DNA of 64,000 bases from the NCBI GenBank assembly GCA_964473735.1, contig CAYYQD010000001.1, positions 20,384-84,383 of the forward strand, in the 5' to 3' direction. The notes beneath the pieces are model-generated. The model was not told the DNA's origin. It made no database searches and saw only the letters and a list, made by a program, of their open reading frames with translations. A program made the position numbers and the translations under genes. Below are positions 16,583 through 24,978 of this stretch, piece by piece (the stretch's first letter is position 1; the number at the start of each line of letters is the position of its first letter). The stretch comes from JAADCS01 sp964473735. Lineage in GTDB: Bacteria; Hydrothermota; Hydrothermia; LBFQ01.

Positions 16583-17941
16583 TTGCTCAAGATAGCGCGG
16601 GCCCTTCTCCCGGAGATAAAGGAGATGATCCGAAAACGGGAGCTGAGGCCTTTGAAGTTGCTCCTCTCCGAGCTCCATCCGGCGGAGATAGAGGACGTTA
16701 TATCCGAACTGGAACCCTCCGATGCCGTTCTACTCCTCAAGCTGATACCTCCGGAGAAGGCCGCCGAAGTTATCTCCAACCTCAACACCCATAACCTTGA
16801 CAGGATAATATCCGGCTTCTCCGACAGGCAGCTCCTTGAGATAGTGGAGGAGATGGACGACGACGACCGTACGGCCCTCTTTGAGGAGCTTCCGCCCGAG
16901 CTGGTACGGAGGATCCTGACCCTCCTACCGCCGGAGGAGAGGGAGGTGGCCCTGAAGCTGCTCCATTACCCAGAGAACTCGTGCGGGCGTCTCATGAACA
17001 CCGAGTTCGTTGCCCTCAACAGGAACCGAACCGTGAGGGAGGCCCTGAATTACCTCAGAACCACGGACTATTCGGACGAGGTTCTACTGACCATATACGC
17101 TCTGGACGACGCCCAGCGTCTCAGGGGGCAGGTCAAGCTCACCCACCTCGTAAAGGCGGAGGAGGACACACCCATAGGCAAGCTGGCTGAGAAGGTACCC
17201 TTCGTGTCGGCCTACGACCCGGCTTGGAAGGCCGCTAAGATAATGGCGGATTACGACCTCCTAACCATACCGGTGGTGGACGGATCCAACCGTATGTTAG
17301 GGGTTATAACCATAGACGACGTGGTGGATGTGATAGTGGAGGAGAGCACGGAGGACTTCCTGAAGTTCGCCGCCGTGAGCGACCCCGAAGACAACTACTT
17401 CCTGCTCCCCGTATGGGAGAGGATGAAGAAGAGGCTGCCGTGGTTGGCGGGCCTTGCCCTTCTGGCCAACGTCTCCTCCTTCATAATAGGGGCGTACGAG
17501 GACGTGCTACGGGAGGCGGTCATACTGGCCGCTTTCATTCCCATCCTGAACGGTACGGCGGGGAACACGGGTTCCCAATGTGCGAGCTTCGTAATACGGG
17601 CTCTGGCCACGGGGGAAATATCCCTTAACCCCCGCGAGGTGTTCAACCTGTGGATCAAGGAGATGGCCGGTGTTTTTGTGGGTCTGGCTTTACCCCTCTC
17701 TTTTATAGCAGCGGGGAGTGCCTTTATGCGCACCTTCAACCCGGTGATAACATCGGTCGTGGCACTGACCATGGTTATAGCGGTTCTGGTCGCCAACTCC
17801 ATCGGTTTCTTCCTTCCCATAATAGCGAAACGCTTGGGTATAGACCCGGCGAGCATATCGGCCCCCCTAAACGCCACGTTGAACGATGCCCTGACCCTGA
17901 CCCTCTACTTCACTATATCCCGCCTTATCCTCCACCTGTGA
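16583..17941 (+). CDS. mgtE: magnesium transporter MgtE
   Basis: 452 residues starting with TTG, six nt after a TACAAT box. Domain order is that of MgtE: the N domain of helical repeats (about 1-125, 'LHPAEIEDVISELEPSD'), a pair of CBS domains (about 130-255, 'GRLMNTEFVALN', 'IPVVDGSNRMLGVITIDDVVD'), and five membrane helices (about 285-450) with 'GTAGNTGSQCASFVIRALATGE' (read in two parts), the conserved motif of the Mg2+ pore. Cytosolic Mg2+ closes the channel through the N and CBS domains. Its 3' end overlaps that of the anti-sigma gene by 17 nt. Confidence 0.96.
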   Translation: MLKIARALLPEIKEMIRKRELRPLKLLLSELHPAEIEDVISELEPSDAVLLLKLIPPEKAAEVISNLNTHNLDRIISGFSDRQLLEIVEEMDDDDRTALFEELPPELVRRILTLLPPEEREVALKLLHYPENSCGRLMNTEFVALNRNRTVREALNYLRTTDYSDEVLLTIYALDDAQRLRGQVKLTHLVKAEEDTPIGKLAEKVPFVSAYDPAWKAAKIMADYDLLTIPVVDGSNRMLGVITIDDVVDVIVEESTEDFLKFAAVSDPEDNYFLLPVWERMKKRLPWLAGLALLANVSSFIIGAYEDVLREAVILAAFIPILNGTAGNTGSQCASFVIRALATGEISLNPREVFNLWIKEMAGVFVGLALPLSFIAAGSAFMRTFNPVITSVVALTMVIAVLVANSIGFFLPIIAKRLGIDPASISAPLNATLNDALTLTLYFTISRLILHL

Positions 17942-18503
17942 GCAGAGCGTAGGTCTCGGGGTCGTACAGTACCACCCTGTCGACGGTTAGGGTGTCCCTG
18001 TCCCGTATCACCTTCACGACCACGTAGTGCTCCCCCCCGGACACCCGAGGCTCAAGGTAGAGGTAGTCCGTTCCTTCCTTCCGTATAACCGTCTCACCGT
18101 CTACCTGAACCTCAACCTTCAGGTGCCCGTCGCCCTGTACCAGGACGTATCCACCCCACAGGTCCTCAAGCCCGCTGACCTCAACCGGTGAGACGTACTC
18201 CTTCCCACCCCTGAAGAGCGGATTCTTTGTGGCCATGAATACGGCGATAAGTAAGGCAACTACCCCGAAGACGGAGGCAAGGACCCTCCCGTAGGGTAAG
18301 CCTCTCCTCACCGGAGGGGCGGGGGGAGGTACGATGTCCCGGTTCATCTCCTCCATCATCCTCACGATGCTCCTCTCCCTCTCGTACGTCCTCCTGCACT
18401 CCTCGCACGTCTTCAGGTGCTCCAAAAGGATCCTCCTCTCCTCTCCTTCCAGCCTCCCTATGGCCAGCAGGGGTATAAGGTCCTTAATCTCTCTGTGTTC
18501 CAT
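17925..18503 (-). CDS. zinc-finger anti-sigma factor, membrane anchored
   Basis: 192 residues. The N-terminal domain has the H-x3-C-x2-C zinc motif (HLKTCEEC at about 29-36) of ZAS-type anti-sigma factors. One membrane segment follows a Pro-rich stretch (about 85-107, 'LASVFGVVALLIAVFM'), then a periplasmic beta domain of about 80 residues that may sense envelope state. It follows the ECF sigma gene by one base with AAAGGAGGG before its ATG, the usual sigma/anti-sigma pairing, so it most likely sequesters that sigma factor. The signal and regulon are unknown. Confidence 0.9.
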   Translation of the reverse strand: MEHREIKDLIPLLAIGRLEGEERRILLEHLKTCEECRRTYERERSIVRMMEEMNRDIVPPPAPPVRRGLPYGRVLASVFGVVALLIAVFMATKNPLFRGGKEYVSPVEVSGLEDLWGGYVLVQGDGHLKVEVQVDGETVIRKEGTDYLYLEPRVSGGEHYVVVKVIRDRDTLTVDRVVLYDPETYALLTGGG

Positions 18504-18504
18504 T

Positions 18505-19029
18505 CTAACCCTCCTTTAAGAGCCTGTGCAGTTTCCTCTTCGCCCTGTTCAGGCGCGATTTCACGGTGCCGACGCTGACGCCCAGGGCGTCGGCTATCTC
18601 CCTGTAGGTCATCTTCTCTACGTAGAACAGGTACAGTACCTCCCTGAAGGACTCCGGAAGGGAGTGGTAGGCCCGCCTGAAGTCCTCCAGAGGGACGGCA
18701 AAGTCCGGGGTCTCCTCCTCGTCGCCGTAGTCGTCCTCCCGGGCGAGCAGAGGGTTATCCAGGTCGTCGGTCTCCTCCGAGTACGGTGCGGGTAGGAGGG
18801 GGAGGTGGCGGTTCCTGTAGGACCAGTAGTCCCTGACCACGTTTATGGCTATGCTGAACAGCCACGTCTTTACGGAGGACAGTCCTTTGAACCGGGAGAA
18901 GCCTTTGAGGGCCTTCAGGAATACCTCCGAGGTAAGGTCAAGGGCGTCGTTGTAGTCCCTGACTTTGGAATACACGAAGCGGAAGACGTTTCCGTAATGT
19001 TTGCGGTATACCTCCTCAAAGGACACCAT
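18505..19029 (-). CDS. ECF-type RNA polymerase sigma factor
   Basis: 174 residues. Region 2 spans about 8-75 ('YGNVFRFVYSKVRDYNDALDLTSEVFLKAL', two blocks; then 'VKTWLFSIAINVVRDYW'). An acidic linker with 'DDYGDEEETPDF' follows. Region 4 is at about 120-170 ('PESFREVLYLFYVEKMTYREIA', split; then 'GVSVGTVKSRLNRAKRKL'), the helix-turn-helix that reads -35 DNA. No region 3, as expected for ECF sigmas. It lies 22 nt after the MTA/SAH deaminase gene and just before its anti-sigma. Probably controls an envelope-related response. Confidence 0.94.
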   Translation of the reverse strand: MVSFEEVYRKHYGNVFRFVYSKVRDYNDALDLTSEVFLKALKGFSRFKGLSSVKTWLFSIAINVVRDYWSYRNRHLPLLPAPYSEETDDLDNPLLAREDDYGDEEETPDFAVPLEDFRRAYHSLPESFREVLYLFYVEKMTYREIADALGVSVGTVKSRLNRAKRKLHRLLKEG

Positions 19030-19051
19030 AGATTAGACTTCGGTCTGTTCC

Positions 19052-20362
19052 CTACCCCCCGAGGGCCTTAAGGACCATACTCTTCAGCCTATCCCCTATC
19101 TCCTTTATCTCCTCCTCCTCTACGAAAGTGAGCCTACCCTCCTTCTTTAGGACCTTTCCGTCTATAAAGACCCACTCAACGTCGCTGGACTTCGCCGCAT
19201 ACACCAGATGGGAGTAGGGGTCGTAAATCGGCTGGAGGTGGGGTCTGTCCAGAGATACGGCTATGAAGTCGGCCCTCTTGCCCGGCACTATTGATCCTAT
19301 GAGGTCGTCCATACCCAAGACCTTCGCACCCCCCAAGGTGGCCATCTTTACCACCGTCTCGGCGTCCATTACAGTCGGATCCATCCTGACCACCTTATGG
19401 AGGAGGGCGGTGCTCCTCATCTCGGAGAACAGGTCAAGGTCGTTGTTGGACGCGGCCCCGTCCGTTGCCAAGCCCACGGTTATGCCCTCTTTGAGGTAGT
19501 CGGGTACGGGTGCTACCCCGGAGGCCAGCTTCATGTTGCTCTCGGGGTCGTGGGCCACCTTCACCCCTTTCTCCCGGTATATGGCCCTCTCCAACGAAGA
19601 GACGTGGACGGAGTGGGCGGCCACGAAATGCACGTCCTCAAACAGGCCCAGGGAGTTCAGGTACTCAACCGGCCTCCTCCCGTACCTCCCGGTTATCTGT
19701 TTCACCTCGTCCTCCGTCTCCGCCACGTGCATGTGCAGGGGAACGTCGTTCTCTCTCGCTATGGCGTACCCTTCCCGGAGTAGGTCCGGAGAGCAGGAGT
19801 AGGGGGCGTGGAGGGCCACACCGAAGCGCACGTACCTGAACTTACCGTTCAGACTCATCTGCTCCCGCACCCGCCTTATACCCTCTTCGGGTACCTTGAA
19901 GGAGGGAGTCGGGAAGTCTATGAGGCCCTCGGCTAAGACCCCCCTGAAACCTATCTCCTCCATCACCTCGGCGGCCACCTCCTGAAAGAAGTACATGTCG
20001 TTTATGGCTCCGGTGCCACCGCTCACCATCTCGGCTATGGCCAGCCTGTAAGCCAACTTCACCATCTCGGGGCTCACGGTCTTACCTTCGGCCGGCCAGA
20101 TGTACTCCTGAAGCCATTTGAAGAGGGGGAGGTCGTCGGCCAACCCCCGGTAGGCCACCATGGCCGTGTGGGTGTGGGTGTTTATTAAGGTGGGGAGGCC
20201 TATTGAAGGGCGGGTGTCTATCACCTCGTATCCGCTTACATCAACCTCACCCCACCTGCCTACGGCCATTATCTCACCGTTCTCCACCGTCACCACGCCG
20301 TCGGCTATGGCCCCTCCCTCTATCGGAAGGAGATAGGAGAACCTGACAGCGAAGCGCTCCAT
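19052..20362 (-). CDS. mtaD: 5-methylthioadenosine/S-adenosylhomocysteine deaminase
   Basis: 436 residues of the amidohydrolase superfamily. The metal site is visible as 'NTHTHTAMVAYRG' (about 61-73), 'HMHVAETEDEV' (about 210), 'AAHSVHV' and 'ATDGAASNNDLDLF' with the catalytic Asp. 'HAPYSCSPDLL' is the substrate-recognition block of MTA/SAH deaminases, separating them from other hydrolases of this superfamily. It would deaminate methylthioadenosine or SAH, feeding methionine salvage, where MtnA (31218-32141) acts. Closely related chlorohydrolases or guanine deaminase are less likely. TAGAAT lies 7 nt before the ATG. Confidence 0.85.
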   Translation of the reverse strand: MERFAVRFSYLLPIEGGAIADGVVTVENGEIMAVGRWGEVDVSGYEVIDTRPSIGLPTLINTHTHTAMVAYRGLADDLPLFKWLQEYIWPAEGKTVSPEMVKLAYRLAIAEMVSGGTGAINDMYFFQEVAAEVMEEIGFRGVLAEGLIDFPTPSFKVPEEGIRRVREQMSLNGKFRYVRFGVALHAPYSCSPDLLREGYAIARENDVPLHMHVAETEDEVKQITGRYGRRPVEYLNSLGLFEDVHFVAAHSVHVSSLERAIYREKGVKVAHDPESNMKLASGVAPVPDYLKEGITVGLATDGAASNNDLDLFSEMRSTALLHKVVRMDPTVMDAETVVKMATLGGAKVLGMDDLIGSIVPGKRADFIAVSLDRPHLQPIYDPYSHLVYAAKSSDVEWVFIDGKVLKKEGRLTFVEEEEIKEIGDRLKSMVLKALGG

Positions 20363-20369
20363 AGAAAAG

Positions 20370-20375
20370 ATTCTA
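20370..20375 (-). promoter_or_regulatory. TAGAAT -10 box, 7 nt before mtaD start
   Basis: One of two divergent TAGAAT boxes in the 72-nt mtaD/bamA intergenic region. Confidence 0.65.
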
Positions 20376-20420
20376 CGGTCTTACGAATCCACTTTCACGT
20401 ACGCGGGTACGTTTCTGCGG

Positions 20421-20426
20421 TAGAAT
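20421..20426 (+). promoter_or_regulatory. TAGAAT -10 box, 8 nt before bamA start
   Basis: Followed by AGCCTTCC and ATG; no Shine-Dalgarno. Confidence 0.65.
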
Positions 20427-20434
20427 AGCCTTCC

Positions 20435-22772
20435 ATGGTGCTACTGTTGATAGGACAGGGACAGGCGGCCGGTAGCGTTGCCGATACCACTCCGAAGGTG
20501 GTTCACATAGGCCAGATACAGTTCGTAGGTGTCAGATGGACGAACCATCAGGTACTGCGCAACGCCGTAAAGCTCACGGAGGGGCAGAAGATAACGGGGA
20601 TGGACTTCAAGGACGTCCTCAACCGACTGTGGGATCTGGGTATATTTGACGACATAAAGGCTCTGGGGATGCTCCACGGGGACACCCTTGACCTTCTCTT
20701 TGACCTGAAGGAGGCCCCCCGGATAAAGAAGATCAAGATAGAGGGCGCCAAGAAAGTAAAAGGAAAAGTCTTCGCGGATACCCTCAAAAAGCTCTTCAAA
20801 GGGAAGGCCGCCACCGAGAGGAACCTCTTTAAGATGAAGAAGCTGGTGGAGAAGATATACCACCAGAAGGGATACCTACAGGTTCAGGTTGAGTACGAGG
20901 TCAGCAAACCCGACAAGAAGGGAGAGGTTGAGATAAAGTTCAAGGTGAAGGAGGGGGAGAAGTTCAAAGTGGGGTTCATAGAGTTTAAGGGGAATAAGAC
21001 CTACTCGGATCGCACCCTCAGTCGGGTCATACACACCAAGCCCTACAGGTGGTGGTTGAGGCTCACGAGCTGGTACGTCTTTGACGAGAACAAGTGGAAG
21101 GAGGACCTCCGCAGGATTGAGGACTTCTACCACAACCACGGTTTTCCTGACGCACGGGTGGATTCCTTCAGGACCGTAAAGCTGGAGAAGGGCTTCATGG
21201 GGATAGTCGTCTTCCTGAGCGAGGGGAAGGAGTACAGGTTCGGTAAGTTCCAGTTTAAGGGCAACAAAGTCTTCGGGGATACGGTCCTCGCCCGGAGGGT
21301 TGAGAGGGTAAAAAAAAAGTTCAACCCCTTTGACTGGATAAAGTACCGCTTCTGGTACCAGGCCCCCCACGCCCTCAACCCGGACCTCTACTCGGCCGAG
21401 AAGTACAGCCTGATGAAGCAGGAGGTCCTCGGCCTGTACGCCGACTCGGGGTACATATACACCCGGATAGACGACCACTCCGAGAGGAGGGACGGCCGCA
21501 TAGACTTCAGCTGGGATATAACGGAAAACTGGAGGGTTAAGGTCCGTCTGGTCAATATCTACGGCAATACCCGTACCTACGACCGCGTTATAAGGCGGGA
21601 GTTCTGGATGTTCCCCGGGGAGTACTTCTCCCGTGCTAAACTCATAAGGAGCGTCAGGAACCTTTACTTCCTTAACTACTTTGAGGGGGTACAGCCCGAC
21701 TTTTCACCCGTACCCGACGACTCCCTCTGGATAGACCTGAACGTGCGGGTCACGGAGAGGCCTACGGGACAGATAAGTGCTGGCGTCAGCTACAGCCAGC
21801 TGGAGGGACTCTTCGGGAACCTCTCCTTTCAACAACCGAACTTCTTGGGAAGGGGGCAGTCCATAGGTGTGGTTGTGGAGTACGGGAGCTGGAGAAAGAA
21901 CTTCCGCCTATCCTTCACCGAACCGTGGTTCGCCGGAGAGCCCACGAGCGTTGGGGCCAGCCTGTACTACCTCACCGGGTACTACTTTGACTACTGGCAG
22001 AACAACGTCGGCGCCCAGATAAACTTAGGCAGGAGGATATTCGGGACCTACTGGGGGATAAACGGATTCTACAAGTTTGAGAGGATAAGGCTGTACGACA
22101 TCAACCCCAAGTACGCCGGTCAGCCCTTCTACGACTACTGGCAGAACAAGAAGGGAGGGCTGTACATGAGCACCATCTCCGGAACGGTCTATTACGACTC
22201 AAGGGACAGAATTTTCAACGCCATGAACGGGTACAGGGTGTCCTACGAGCTGGACCTGGTGGGTGGCCCCATGGGTGGGGACGTGAGCTTCACCAGACAC
22301 TTCCCGGAGGTACAGGCCTTCAAGCCCTTCCCCTTCTTCGGAGGGGATAAGCTCATAAACGCCTTCAGGATACGGGGAGGACTCCTGACGGGTCTGACTA
22401 CGGATAAGGACATCCCCTTCTTTGAGTACTTCCTCCTGGGGGACGTCGGCTTTTACGGTCTAAGGGGATACAACCTCCGGAGTGTCGGTACCCACGTGGG
22501 TGGCAGCGTGATAGGGGGTAAGGTGTTCGCCGTTTTCACGTACGAGTTCCGGATAAGGCCGAGCGAGAACTTCTATCTGCTCGCCTTCGCCGAGGCGGGA
22601 AACGCTTGGTGGGAGCCGAGGACGGTCAATTTTAGAGACCTCAAGCGGAGCGCCGGAGTGGGGTTCCGTGCCCAGGTACCCATGCTGGGGATAATGGGTA
22701 TAGACCTGGGCTACGGGTTTGACGATCCCTCCCACCGTTGGGTGCCACACTTCCAGATAGGGGCGACCTTCT
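20435..22772 (+). CDS. bamA: outer membrane assembly factor BamA, stop codon at gap edge
   Basis: About 779 residues visible. A TAG three codons upstream fixes the start, giving the short leader MVLLLIG then Gln. POTRA repeats occupy about 25-390 ('IGQIQFVGVRWTNHQVLRNAV', in two blocks; 'IKIEGAKKVKGKVF'; 'GFIEFKGNKTYSDRTL'). The barrel follows from about 400 with 'NFLGRGQSIGVVVEYG' and 'FTEPWFAGEPTSVGASLYY', the usual BamA blocks, and 'LGDVGFYGLRGYN' in place of the V/IRGF motif. The last residues read FQIGATF, ending in Phe like a beta-signal, and the next base is t, so the stop probably falls in the first three bases at the gap. It inserts barrels in the outer membrane. Confidence 0.95.
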
Positions 22773-22872
22773 NNNNNNNNNNNNNNNNNNNNNNNNNNNN
22801 NNNNNNNNNNNNNNNNNNNNNNNNNNNNNNNNNNNNNNNNNNNNNNNNNNNNNNNNNNNNNNNNNNNNNNNN
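22773..22872. other. assembly gap 1 (100 N)
   Basis: Exactly 100 N, a conventional placeholder for a scaffold join of unknown length. It separates the end of bamA from a 5'-truncated restriction endonuclease gene. Adjacency across it is not established by sequence. Confidence 0.98.
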
Positions 22873-23504
22873 GTCCGGATGTGGGACTTTCGGATCGCTC
22901 CCCCGCGGACGTCGCCGTAGTAAAGACCCCCGATAGGGTACAGCAGCCGCAGAATATCCTTCTCATCGTTGAAGTTAAGATGTCTATCGTGTGGAATTGG
23001 GAATACTATCCTCAAAACGGGGAGATAGTGTGCATAGGGGACTACACGACTCATCAGGGTAATCCGGGTTTCTTGCGTTCGGATACCATGTTGAAAGCCA
23101 TCGGGAAAAGCATAAACATAAGAGTTTCGGGCCCCAAGTCCTCCAAAATACCGATCGTGGTCGTTGGGAATACGCCTATCACCAAGTTCTACTACAACAA
23201 AGTGGATCTTCTGAAGATGTCAGGCATAGTTCAAGGATTTTACTCCGTAAATCCTAAACCTCTAAACGCACCCGGCGGGGACAATATCAAAAGCACTCCG
23301 AGGGGAGGGTTCCTGAGGGTTGATACGCCCCATGAGTTGTACGAGAACTTAAGACGTCTGATCGTAGAGGACAGGGAATTCTTCTCCTCAATGCTTCCCA
23401 AGAGGGATCTGGGTAAAATTATAGATATGGCGAGTAAAGAGCGCACCTATGAGGCGAAGGCGGAGAAGTTCTTACTCCTGCTCAGGAGGTTGAACTATGG
23501 CTAA
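22873..23504 (+). CDS. type II restriction endonuclease, 5' end lost in gap
   Basis: The frame is open from the gap edge (first full codon at 22875, Pro-Asp) to a stop at 23502-23504, about 209 residues. A PD-(D/E)XK nuclease core can be read: PDV at the very start, then 'ILLIVEVKMS' about 30 residues later with the E-x-K pair. The remaining part ('WNWEYYPQNGEIVCIGDY', 'HQGNPGFLRSDTMLKAIG', 'IPIVVVGNTPIT') looks like a restriction enzyme that recognises DNA next to the catalytic core. It overlaps the methyltransferase start by 8 nt. Codon use is more A/T-rich than in its neighbours. Target site unknown. Confidence 0.8.
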
Positions 23505-24375
23505 GAGGCGTAAAACTAAGACCAGCAGGTTCGGAGCACCCGGCCGGGTGAGCCACGACTCTTCCGGATTCTATTCCAGCAGGCTGTACGAGGGGTTGCC
23601 AAAGGAAAAGAGAGTGCTTTACGTAGAAAATTCCATCCCGAAGAAGTATTTGAACAGGATCTTCTGTAAAAGTAGCGAAAGTATGGATGAGCTTCCGGAT
23701 AACAGCGTACATCTGATGGTCACCTCACCCCCTTACAACGTGGGGAAGGAGTACGACCAGAACCTATCCCTCGGCGAGTATCGGGAATTTTTAAGGAGAG
23801 TCTGGAGGGAAACCTACAGGGTTCTGGTACCCGGTGGAAGGGCGTGTATAAACGTGGCGAATTTAGGAAGAAAACCCTATATTCCATTACATGCCTTTAT
23901 AATTGAGGATATGCTGGATATAGGTTTCCTGATGAGAGGGGAGATAATCTGGAACAAAGGGGCGAGTGCCACCTCCTCTACGGCGTGGGGTAGCTGGATG
24001 TCCCCCCGAAATCCCACCTTAAGGGACGTGCATGAGTACATCCTTGTCTTTTCAAAAGATACTTTCCGCAGAGAGAACCCGGGGCGCAGGGAAAGTACCA
24101 TAAGTAAGGAAGAGTTTTTGGAGTTTACTAAGAGCGTATGGACCTTCCCCGCAGTTTCGGCTAAAAAAATCGGCCATCCTGCACCTTTCCCGGAGGATCT
24201 ACCCTACAGGTGCATACAGCTCTACACTTTTAAGGGGGAGGTTGTACTGGATCCGTTTATGGGGAGCGGCCAGACCGCCATGGCGGCTTTGAAAACGGGG
24301 AGATTCTACGTAGGTTACGAGATAAACCCGGAGTACGTGAGGCTCGCCAAAAGTAGAGCTCTATCCCTATTTTGA
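23497..24375 (+). CDS. site-specific DNA methyltransferase (beta class, SPPY)
   Basis: 292 residues. Motif IV 'TSPPYNVGKEYD' is at about 76-87 and motif I 'DPFMGSGQTAMAALKTGRF' at about 251-269, the IV-to-I order of beta-class amino-methyltransferases. The SPPY form fits N4-cytosine or N6-adenine methylation; the two cannot be separated by eye. The region between them is the expected target recognition domain. The protein should protect the site cut by the upstream nuclease. Base use is clearly more A/T-rich than that of flanking genes, which suggests horizontal gain of the pair. Confidence 0.93.
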   Translation: MAKRRKTKTSRFGAPGRVSHDSSGFYSSRLYEGLPKEKRVLYVENSIPKKYLNRIFCKSSESMDELPDNSVHLMVTSPPYNVGKEYDQNLSLGEYREFLRRVWRETYRVLVPGGRACINVANLGRKPYIPLHAFIIEDMLDIGFLMRGEIIWNKGASATSSTAWGSWMSPRNPTLRDVHEYILVFSKDTFRRENPGRRESTISKEEFLEFTKSVWTFPAVSAKKIGHPAPFPEDLPYRCIQLYTFKGEVVLDPFMGSGQTAMAALKTGRFYVGYEINPEYVRLAKSRALSLF

Positions 24376-24387
24376 AGTACCGTCCGA

Positions 24388-24828
24388 TTACTTACCCTTT
24401 AAAGCGTCCCTTATCTCCCGTAGGAGCTTTATCTCCTCCGGAGGCTCCGGGGGAGCGGCCGGGACCTCGGCCTCCTTTTTCCGGTTGAGGGCGTTCATGG
24501 CTTTAATCACCAAGAATATGGCGAAGGCCACGATGAGGAAATTCACTATATCGTTTATCCACTGACCGTAGGCCAGAACCGTAGCTCCGGACTCCTGCGC
24601 CGCCTTGAGGGTGGAGTAAGGACCCGGCTCCGTACCGCTCTTCAGTACCACGAAGAGGTTGGAGAAGTCCGTACCACCCAGAAGGAGACCTATGGGGGGC
24701 ATGAGGACGTTCTGAACGAAGGACTTGACCACGGTACCGAAGGCCGCACCTATCACTATGCCCACGGCCATATCCACGACGTTCCCTCTTTGAACGAACT
24801 CTTTAAACTCCTTTGCGAAGGACCTCAT
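24388..24828 (-). CDS. mscL: large-conductance mechanosensitive channel MscL
   Basis: 146 residues, the usual MscL length. 'FKEFVQRGNVVDMAVGIVIGAAFGTVVKSFV' (in blocks FKEF, RGNVVDMAVGIVIGAAFG) is the amphipathic N-helix and TM1 pore helix; 'NVLMPPIGLLLGGTDFSNL' is the conserved loop; TM2 is at about 88-108; a charged cytoplasmic helix ('EEIKLLREIRDALK') ends the protein. It is a homopentamer of the inner membrane that opens under osmotic downshock. TATAAT lies 8 nt before the ATG. Confidence 0.98.
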   Translation of the reverse strand: MRSFAKEFKEFVQRGNVVDMAVGIVIGAAFGTVVKSFVQNVLMPPIGLLLGGTDFSNLFVVLKSGTEPGPYSTLKAAQESGATVLAYGQWINDIVNFLIVAFAIFLVIKAMNALNRKKEAEVPAAPPEPPEEIKLLREIRDALKGK

Positions 24829-24836
24829 GAGTGTGT

Positions 24837-24842
24837 ATTATA
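24837..24842 (-). promoter_or_regulatory. TATAAT -10 box, 8 nt before mscL start
   Basis: Consensus hexamer with leaderless-type spacing. Confidence 0.65.
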
Positions 24843-24925
24843 CGTGCGTAATCCTACTTTTCAAGTACTGTGTTATTTAGGGATTTGAAATTGGCTTAAA
24901 TCGTGCGGTAAGTTGTGTTCCCTTC

Positions 24926-24943
24926 CGGTCGTATGGACGACCG
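24926..24943. other. 7-bp hairpin in mscL upstream region
   Basis: CGGTCGT/ACGACCG with a 4-nt loop between two minus-strand genes; no T-run, so only a weak terminator candidate for the upstream secreted propeller gene. Confidence 0.35.
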
Positions 24944-24978
24944 TTACGCGCTCGTAAAACACCTACCCGTTCCCACAC

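Noticed and set aside
22881..22980. GTG 22881 as the true start of the restriction enzyme
   Set aside because: The frame is open to the gap edge and the Pro-Asp of the catalytic core lies before this codon, so the gene is truncated, not complete.
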